Assembly (NCBI GenBank): GCA_030680805.1
Contig: JAUXUK010000068.1
Location: 1 to 46,931, forward strand
Direction: 5' to 3'
Origin: Sulfuritalea sp.
GTDB lineage: Bacteria; Pseudomonadota; Gammaproteobacteria; Burkholderiales; Rhodocyclaceae
DNA length: 46,931 bases
Under the pieces are notes generated by a model. It made no database searches. It was given only the letters and a program-made list of their open reading frames with translations, and was not told the DNA's origin. Shown here piece after piece: positions 41,809 through 46,931 of the stretch. Each line of letters starts with the position of its first letter. The first letter of the stretch is position 1. A program made the position numbers and the translations under genes.

Positions 41809-42474
41809 ATGAACCTCGCCCTCTTCGACCTCGACAACACACTCATCTCCGGCGATTCCGATTTCGAGTGGGCGCAATTCCTGATCAGCCAGGGCGTGCT
41901 CGACCGCGAAGTGCATGAAGCCCGCAACATCGAATTCTACGAACAGTACAAGGCCGGCACGCTGGACATCCACGCCTTCCTCGATTTTCAGCTCGCCCCG
42001 CTGTCGCGCCATTCACGCGCCGAACTCGACGCCTGGCACAAGGAATTCCTCGCCACGCGCATCCGGCCGCTGATCAGCAACGCCGCGCGCGAGCTTGTTG
42101 CCCGCCACGCCAGGGCCGGCGACCTCGTCGCCATCGTTACCGCCACCAACAGCTTCGTCACCGGGCCGATCGCGCACGAATTCAATGTGCCGCACCTGAT
42201 CGCCACCATCCCGGCACAGGAAGGGGGGCGCTTTACGGGGCAACCGCGCGGCACGCCCTCCTTTCGCGAAGGCAAGATCGTTCGTGTCGACGCCTGGCTC
42301 GAATCGCTCGGCCTGTGGCTCGGCAGCTTCGAGCAAAGCTGGTTCTACAGCGATTCGCACAACGACCTGCCGCTGCTGGAAAAAGTCACCCATCCGGTGG
42401 CGGTCGATGCCGATGCAACGCTGGCCGAAGTCGCCGCCCGGCGCGGCTGGCCGCAGATCAGCCTGCACGCTTGA
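41809..42474 (+). CDS. HAD-family hydrolase (HAD-IB, phosphoserine-phosphatase-like)
   Basis: A 221-residue HAD phosphatase. The nucleophile motif D-L-D-N-T is at residues 7-11, motif II in I-V-T-A-T-N-S, the lysine in R-E-G-K-I, and motif III in S-D-S-H-N-D-L-P-L-L. The HAD-IB subfamily often hydrolyses small phosphate esters. The start is ATG 41809; no good ribosome site, and the frame open upstream crosses repeat DNA. This protein normally follows hda in betaproteobacteria, and pcnB/folK would be expected next; here tRNA-Ser follows instead. Confidence 0.92.
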   Translation: MNLALFDLDNTLISGDSDFEWAQFLISQGVLDREVHEARNIEFYEQYKAGTLDIHAFLDFQLAPLSRHSRAELDAWHKEFLATRIRPLISNAARELVARHARAGDLVAIVTATNSFVTGPIAHEFNVPHLIATIPAQEGGRFTGQPRGTPSFREGKIVRVDAWLESLGLWLGSFEQSWFYSDSHNDLPLLEKVTHPVAVDADATLAEVAARRGWPQISLHA

Positions 42475-42502
42475 GGCCGGCTCACGCCGCAGCCGATTCG
42501 GG

Positions 42503-42508
42503 TATACT
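42503..42508 (+). promoter_or_regulatory. Minus-10 box for tRNA-Ser
   Basis: TATACT lies 46 bases before the tRNA 5' end and is followed by a GC-rich discriminator-like stretch (CCGCCCCC), as in stable RNA promoters. No clear minus-35 box at the right spacing was found. Confidence 0.45.
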
Positions 42509-42554
42509 CCGCCCCCTGCAAACAGCCGTGAACCACAAGTTCATCGCCGTTTTC

Positions 42555-42647
42555 GGAGACGTGGCCGAGTGGTCGAAGGCACGCCCCTGCTAAGGGCGCA
42601 TCTGGGCAAAACCTGGATCCAGGGTTCGAATCCCTGCGTCTCCGCCA
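42555..42647 (+). tRNA. tRNA-Ser (anticodon GCU)
   Basis: 93 bases including the encoded CCA. The acceptor stem pairs GGAGACG with CGTCTCC; the anticodon arm is CCCCT-GCT-AAGGG, with GCT at 42589-42591; a long variable arm (class II) and GGTTCGAATCC T-loop are present. It reads AGC/AGU serine codons. It marks the left edge of the AT-richer region. Confidence 0.97.
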
Positions 42648-42659
42648 GTAAAAACAACC

Positions 42660-42690
42660 AAGCCCATGCTTTTGTGGGCTTTTTTGTTTT
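42660..42690 (+). terminator. Rho-independent terminator after tRNA-Ser
   Basis: AAGCCCA-tgcttttg-TGGGCTT followed by TTTTTGTTTT. It starts 13 bases beyond the tRNA CCA. Confidence 0.9.
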
Positions 42691-43073
42691 TATGGTGTCA
42701 TCGACTATCAAATCAACTATCGATTAACGGCTCGGTTGGCGTGCTGCCGCCGTCTCGCCAGAACCGACTTTTCCAAACAGCCCACCGGCCGCAATGCAGC
42801 GTTTGGAGCCATTGCCGATGCTGGCGGTATGAGATTTGAGCGGCCGGTGTCAGAGTGGACCTGCCGTTCCAGCGGGTGGAGCCTGATTCAGGTGGCGGGC
42901 CGGACCCGGCCATCAAAATCACTTGCTAGACGTCCTATCGATAGGCGGCTTACCTTGGATTAAGCAGTCATCGGTGGTCCCAATTATCTAGCGGGATGCG
43001 GTTCGAGCGATACAAAGCCCCTACTTCTTTTTTTAAACTAGAATCTGGAGCAAGGTATTGAAGGGGTTGCTGT
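42687..43073. other. Non-coding interval between tRNA-Ser and the GGDEF gene
   Basis: No gene is supported. It holds a divergent 25-bp repeat (42748-42772), an inverted repeat CACCGGCCGC (42783-42792) with GCGGCCGGTG (42840-42849), and near the right end TAGAAT (43039-43044), a possible minus-10 box for the GGDEF gene, plus GAAGGGG as its ribosome site. No duplicate of the tRNA 3' end was found in it. Confidence 0.6.
42748..42772 (-). repeat. 25-bp dispersed repeat, copy 8 (divergent)
   Basis: The reverse complement reads AAAAGTCGGTTCTGGC, gag, ACGGCG: two mismatches. It lies in non-coding DNA downstream of tRNA-Ser. Confidence 0.65.
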
Positions 43074-45182
43074 ATGTCTGTGGTAGACGAGAGGGCTGAT
43101 GCCCCCATGCTCGTACGAGCATTGGAAAAAGGGAAATTCGTTCGCGTCAATGATTCGTTCAAGGCCAAGGTGGGTTTTGATGCCGCTGAACTTGCCGAGA
43201 AACCTTTCCTCGACTGGATCGATCCACACGACCGCGCGATGGTCCAAGCTGCACTTGAAAACGACGAGAGTTCATTTTTCGCCCGGCATATAACGCGAGA
43301 CGGCAACACACTTCAATTACGCATACAGTTGGCAGAACACGAGGACAGCCTTTTTGTACTCGGTCGATGCGCCAAGCTCCCAACTCAACTTGAATCTGAT
43401 GCAGCGAGGTTCGCCGAGGCTACGATTTCGGGTACGCTCGATGCCATAGCCCGAATCATTGAAGAGCAAAACCCTGGCTACAAGTGCTCAATTTTACTTG
43501 TCGCTGACGGCCGCTTTGTTTTCGGCGCCGGACCCAGTCTGCCAGAAGACTACAACGCGGCCGTAAATGGCTATGCGGTCGGGCCGACTGTCGGCTCCTG
43601 CGGCACGGCGATCTTCTGGAACACTCCCGTCATCGTTGAGGACATACAAGCGGATCCGCTTTGGTCAGCTTTGGCCAAGCTCGCGAAGAAAGCGGGTGTA
43701 GCGGCGTGCTGGTCCCATCCCTTTGTCTGCAGCAGTGGCAATGTGCTGGGAGCCTTGGCGCTTTACTCACCAGAGCCTCGTGTTCCGACGGCCGAGCAAT
43801 TAAGTCTGCTGAAGGCATTTGCCCGTATAACCGGCCTGGCTGTTGAGCGTGGACGTGCTGAAGAGGAGCTAAAGCGCACCGACGAAGCCATCAAAGCGGT
43901 GCGCAATGAATTGCAAGCCACACTGGATGCCTTGCCTGATCTGCTGTTTGAAGTGGACTCCGAAGGCCGTATCTTCAGATACCACACCCATCGCAACGAC
44001 CTGCTGGCGGCTCCGCCGGAAGCCTTTATGGGCAAGCGGTTTGCAGATGTACTGCCGCCAGATGTCGCTGCCGCCTGCCAACGCGCCATTGACGAGGCCT
44101 CGCAAGAAGGTCTTTCTTATGGTCAGACCTCCCGGATCGCCTTGCCGCAAGGGGAGCACTGGTTTGAACTCTCGGTCGCCCGCAAGGCTATCTTGGAAGG
44201 GCAGGAAGCGCGCTTTATAGTCATCGCGCGCGACATCACGGAGCGTAAGCAAACCGAAAACCAGTTGCGAGAAACCAGGGACATGATGCAGGCGGCGGTG
44301 AGCGCCGGACAAGTGTACCCATGGGTATGGGACCTGACCAACGACCGGTTACACTGGGGCGTTCCTCCAGTGCCGTTACTGGGGCAAATGCCTGTGGGAC
44401 GGGAGAATTACCCCGACTTTCGCGAACTGGTGCATCCGGAAGACCGGGACACCTTTCTTGCGGCCGGGCGGCATTCGCTGGACACGGGGAGTCCGTACTA
44501 TCACGAGTTCAGGATCGTGATGACGGATGGCGTCGTGCGCTGGGTCGCTGCCCGTGGCGAACAGATACGAGACGATGCGGGGAAGGTCGCGCAAATGCTT
44601 GGGTCGACCATGGATATCACCAGGCGCAGGCAGGCAGAAGAAAGAATCAATGAACTGGCCTTTTTTGACCAGCTTACGGGCCTGCCCAACCGGACGCTTC
44701 TACTGGATCGTTTGAAACAGGCCATGACTGCCGGCTCTCGCAACGGTAGTCATGGTGCGCTGCTGTTCATCGATTTGGACAATTTCAAGATGCTTAACGA
44801 CTCCCTCGGCCATGACATGGGCGATCTGTTGCTGAAACAGGTCGCGCAGCGCCTGACCGCCTGTGTCCGTGCGGGCGACACCGTGGCACGATTTGGCGGT
44901 GATGAGTTCGTGGTCATGTTGGCCAGCCTCAGCATGAGCGCGAAAGAGGCCACTACCCAGACTGAGGCCGTGGGTGAAAAGATTCTTGCCGCGCTCAACC
45001 AAACCTATCGGCTCAAGGAGGTCGCCTACCACAGCACGCCGAGTATCGGCGCAACCTTGTTCGCCGGCCAGCAGACCGGCATCGATGTCCTGTTGAAGCA
45101 GGCCGACCTCGCCATGTACCAATCCAAGAAGGCGGGGCGCAACGCCTTGCGTTTTTTTGATCCTGGCATGGCGTCATGGTGA
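43074..45182 (+). CDS. PAS/GAF/PAS/PAS diguanylate cyclase
   Basis: A 702-residue soluble sensor. Order: an N-terminal PAS-like segment (about 5-100), a GAF domain (about 115-265, with VGSCGTAIFWNTPVIVEDI), a coiled-coil joint, a PAS domain (about 285-395), a third PAS with PAC (about 400-520) and a GGDEF domain (about 535-700). The active motif F-G-G-D-E-F is intact and R-A-G-D upstream is the RxxD inhibitory site, so it should make cyclic di-GMP with feedback control. The protein ends F-F-D-P-G-M-A-S-W, just where an EAL domain usually begins, so an ancestral EAL partner may have been lost. Ribosome site AAGGGG. No membrane segment. Confidence 0.93.
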   Translation: MSVVDERADAPMLVRALEKGKFVRVNDSFKAKVGFDAAELAEKPFLDWIDPHDRAMVQAALENDESSFFARHITRDGNTLQLRIQLAEHEDSLFVLGRCAKLPTQLESDAARFAEATISGTLDAIARIIEEQNPGYKCSILLVADGRFVFGAGPSLPEDYNAAVNGYAVGPTVGSCGTAIFWNTPVIVEDIQADPLWSALAKLAKKAGVAACWSHPFVCSSGNVLGALALYSPEPRVPTAEQLSLLKAFARITGLAVERGRAEEELKRTDEAIKAVRNELQATLDALPDLLFEVDSEGRIFRYHTHRNDLLAAPPEAFMGKRFADVLPPDVAAACQRAIDEASQEGLSYGQTSRIALPQGEHWFELSVARKAILEGQEARFIVIARDITERKQTENQLRETRDMMQAAVSAGQVYPWVWDLTNDRLHWGVPPVPLLGQMPVGRENYPDFRELVHPEDRDTFLAAGRHSLDTGSPYYHEFRIVMTDGVVRWVAARGEQIRDDAGKVAQMLGSTMDITRRRQAEERINELAFFDQLTGLPNRTLLLDRLKQAMTAGSRNGSHGALLFIDLDNFKMLNDSLGHDMGDLLLKQVAQRLTACVRAGDTVARFGGDEFVVMLASLSMSAKEATTQTEAVGEKILAALNQTYRLKEVAYHSTPSIGATLFAGQQTGIDVLLKQADLAMYQSKKAGRNALRFFDPGMASW

Positions 45183-45373
45183 GGAACACGCTGCTACCGA
45201 ACAGGCGCGCCAAGACAGTGGTAACGGACGAACAACGCGCCAATTACATCGAGACAGCGGCCCACTTTATCGCGGAGCGCCGGGGTTTCACACTAGGCAA
45301 TGATATGGACGATTGGCTTGCTGCGGAGGCTGAAGTCGCTGTGCTCATCAAAGAAGGCAAACTTGGCGGTTGA
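45176..45373 (+). CDS. DUF2934 small protein
   Basis: A 65-residue protein with the DUF2934 pattern: R-A-N-Y-I-E-T-A-A-H-F-I-A-E-R-R-G-F, then D-W-L-A-A-E-A-E-V. Function unknown. Its ATG overlaps the last codons of the GGDEF gene, so it may be coupled to it. Confidence 0.75.
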   Translation: MVRNTLLPNRRAKTVVTDEQRANYIETAAHFIAERRGFTLGNDMDDWLAAEAEVAVLIKEGKLGG

Positions 45374-45410
45374 TCAGGGCGTCAGCGTAAGGATCATTGC
45401 CGCTTTACAC

Positions 45411-45472
45411 GGCGGCAAACCGAGTGGATCAGCCAACGGGTATGCCAATGGCAGCAGGCAGCAACCAGTCTG
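45411..45472 (+). repeat. 62-bp diverged direct repeat, left copy
   Basis: Begins GGCGGCAAACCGAGTGGATC and ends CCAGTCTG; matches 46558-46619 over the same length at about two thirds of positions. The pair flanks the HDOD gene. Confidence 0.6.
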
Positions 45473-45617
45473 GAAGAGACGGTGACCGACGGGTCTGGCA
45501 GTTCCTCGCCTGAATTAGTGCTTCCCACTGTACGCTTGTGACAGATTTTGCTAGTGTTTTTCCACCTTTTTGCTGCGCACCTCGACCAATTCACCAAAAA
45601 CATCAGGCTTGATATAC

Positions 45618-46469
45618 ATGACATTCGAGAATGACGATTCACGCATAACAGCATCAGTAATGAAGGATCTGGCAATTCCGCCACGACCCGCTGTCGTTCT
45701 TCTGCTACAAGAAGAATTGGCACGAGAGGAGCCGAACATTGCAAAGATCAAGAAGACGATAGGAGGGGATGTCGCGCTAGCCGCAGCCGTACTGAGGACT
45801 GTCAATTCGGCGGCGTTTGGATTGTCCCGAAAGATCAGCAGCGTTCCTCAAGCCATCGATATCGTGGGCCTCCGCAACGTAAGCAACATTGCAGTAGCCA
45901 TGGCATTGCGGCAGCAGTTGTCCAAAGGCGGAGCATCGCTTGAAAGATTCTGGGACACTGCTGAAAAGGTCGCGCGTATTTGTGCCTATCTTTCCAAGCA
46001 ACTAAGGGGTATCGAGCCAGATGCAGCCTATACATACGGACTGTTTCACAACTGCGGGATCGCGGTACTCATGCATCGGTTCCCGAACTATCGAGACGCA
46101 TTGTTCAAGGCCAACCAGGCTGGCAATCAGCGCTTTACTTCTATCGAAGAGCAGATGGTTGGAACCAACCACGCAATTGTGGGGTACTTTCTGGCACGAT
46201 CCTGGTCTCTCAACCCCGCGATGTGTCGTGCAATCTTGTTGCATCACGAACTAGATGTGTTTTCGGGGGAAGCCGTCAATGATGGGGCGTGTTTGGACTT
46301 TGTGGGAATTGGTCATTTCGGCGAACACATTCATCACCATATGGTGCGTTCTAGCGAAGACATTGAGTGGGAGAAATTCAGCGCACCGGTACTTGCACAT
46401 TTTGGGCTCGATAACGAATTCCTAATTGATCTCTTTGATAGAGCGGAGGAAGAAGTTTCTGATTCCTGA
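45618..46469 (+). CDS. HDOD-domain protein
   Basis: A 283-residue HDOD protein. Residues about 20-215 form the domain: L-A-I-P-P-R-P-A-V-V-L-L-L-Q-E-E-L, I-G-G-D-V-A-L-A-A-A-V-L-R-T-V-N-S-A-A-F-G and the central Y-T-Y-G-L-F-H-N-C-G. HDOD proteins act in signalling, often with GGDEF/EAL proteins. It lacks an EAL or GGDEF domain of its own. The start at ATG 45618 has no strong ribosome site. Composition is more AT-rich than the rest of the window. Confidence 0.88.
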   Translation: MTFENDDSRITASVMKDLAIPPRPAVVLLLQEELAREEPNIAKIKKTIGGDVALAAAVLRTVNSAAFGLSRKISSVPQAIDIVGLRNVSNIAVAMALRQQLSKGGASLERFWDTAEKVARICAYLSKQLRGIEPDAAYTYGLFHNCGIAVLMHRFPNYRDALFKANQAGNQRFTSIEEQMVGTNHAIVGYFLARSWSLNPAMCRAILLHHELDVFSGEAVNDGACLDFVGIGHFGEHIHHHMVRSSEDIEWEKFSAPVLAHFGLDNEFLIDLFDRAEEEVSDS

Positions 46470-46931
46470 GGCCGGAATGGAATCTGCCAGCCCACTATTC
46501 ATATCGCCTATTCCTGCACTGGGATGCAAGAACCGTCCGATCAAGCCTAGCGTGAACGGCGGAAAACCGAGTGGACCGGCCATTTGCTATGCATTTATCA
46601 ACCGGCAGTAATCAGTCTGTAGCACTCATTCGACCTTCATCGGGGCGGCGACCAGATCAACTGTCGGGATTGGAGCAAGGTGAATTTCGGCTATGCAGCG
46701 GGAACCGCCATTCAGATTTCATGACTGAAGAATAGGGTTCTGGTGTCGTCGCACTCAGAAAGTGGTTTCGCGAGAGGCGGCTCCCCTGCCTATTCTGTTG
46801 AAAAAGTCGCTCCTAAAATTTGACGAATGCCCATCGCATATAGCGCCCTCTCAGATCGCCCTACAACCGGCAATCTCAATCTTGGCAATAGGAACAGGGC
46901 CCCTGCAGTTTGTCGAAAATTCGGAATTGCG
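46470..46931. other. Degenerate non-coding right edge
   Basis: No gene is supported in these 462 bases. The stretch contains the right copy of the 62-bp repeat and, at about 46795-46818, TTGAAAAAGTCGCTCC preceded by a TATTCTG motif, a combination often seen near insertion-sequence relics, but no transposase fragment could be translated. The left 200 bases resemble degenerate dispersed intergenic DNA. Confidence 0.5.
46558..46619 (+). repeat. 62-bp diverged direct repeat, right copy
   Basis: Begins GGCGGAAAACCGAGTGGACC and ends TCAGTCTG. Partner of 45411-45472, same orientation, other side of the HDOD gene. Confidence 0.6.

Noticed and set aside
163..42772. Reading the 25-bp motif as a Neisseria-type DNA uptake sequence
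   Set aside because: It does not match the known DUS core and is much rarer than about one per kilobase; the idea remains only as a genome-wide test.
46780..46830. Insertion sequence end at the right edge
   Set aside because: Only a short AT-rich motif reminiscent of IS-adjacent DNA is visible; no transposase codons or paired inverted repeat.

Overview
The window is GC-rich, densely packed bacterial chromosome. It most likely comes from a betaproteobacterium, perhaps near Rhodocyclales or related Nitrosomonadales. The evidence is the gene order dnaQ-rnhA-methyltransferase-gloB-mltD and miaA-purM-perM-hda-HAD, the codon style, and several dispersed repeat families. The lineage call is inference from gene content only.

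Layout. (1) 221-9444: a neutral-lipid/aldehyde module. A leftward four-gene operon (two WS/DGAT acyltransferases alternating with two alpha/beta hydrolases) faces a rightward operon (TetR regulator, SDR, quinone-oxidoreductase-like MDR, aldehyde dehydrogenase), with a 16-bp palindrome and a TATAAT box between them. (2) 9556-17500: housekeeping genes (STAS-like protein, a membrane protein, dnaQ, rnhA, methyltransferase, gloB, a Tat-exported caspase-like protein with a long coiled coil, mltD). (3) 17647-23603: a leftward yejF-yejE-yejB-type peptide ABC importer without its binding protein, plus a YdjM-like membrane protein. (4) 23725-26645: a cyclase-FHA protein, a small exported protein, a SCO1/SenC copper protein, a remnant of a TIGR01777 epimerase and a SOUL haem-binding protein. 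(5) 26798-36655: the most interesting region, described below. (6) 36829-42690: an M50-like membrane protein, a CHAT-like fragment, miaA, purM, perM, hda, a HAD hydrolase and tRNA-Ser(GCU) with a terminator. (7) 42691-46931: visibly more AT-rich, with a PAS/GAF/GGDEF protein, a DUF2934 protein and an HDOD protein lying between degenerate repeats; possibly an island downstream of the tRNA.

The candidate system is at 26798-36655. A MerR-type regulator with a cobalamin-binding domain, carrying the W-x9-EH and ExHxxG motifs of the CarH/LitR photoreceptors, is divergent from an eleven-gene leftward array. The array is a periplasmic glutathione peroxidase, FolE2, a 43-residue membrane peptide, an FAD oxidoreductase, DUF1365, a cyclopropane-fatty-acid-synthase homologue, a chalcone-isomerase-like protein, an MFS carrier, a DUF3833 lipoprotein, an SDR and a SnoaL-like protein. 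Most neighbours overlap by 1-8 bases. The shared promoter region carries two TGTC-YT-GGACA sites. I read this as a light- or B12-responsive programme of membrane fatty-acid modification and oxidant defence, using genes resembling the singlet-oxygen regulon of other proteobacteria.

A second unusual feature is a dispersed repeat: eight copies of a 25-bp element (AAAAGTCGGCGCTGGC, three variable bases, ACGGCG), many inside coding sequences, and two 61-bp relatives with similar ends, one of which extends a protein in frame. A 154-bp composite palindrome at 17497-17650 supplies the TAG stop codons of both converging genes. No CRISPR array, rRNA operon, complete insertion sequence or replication origin was seen.
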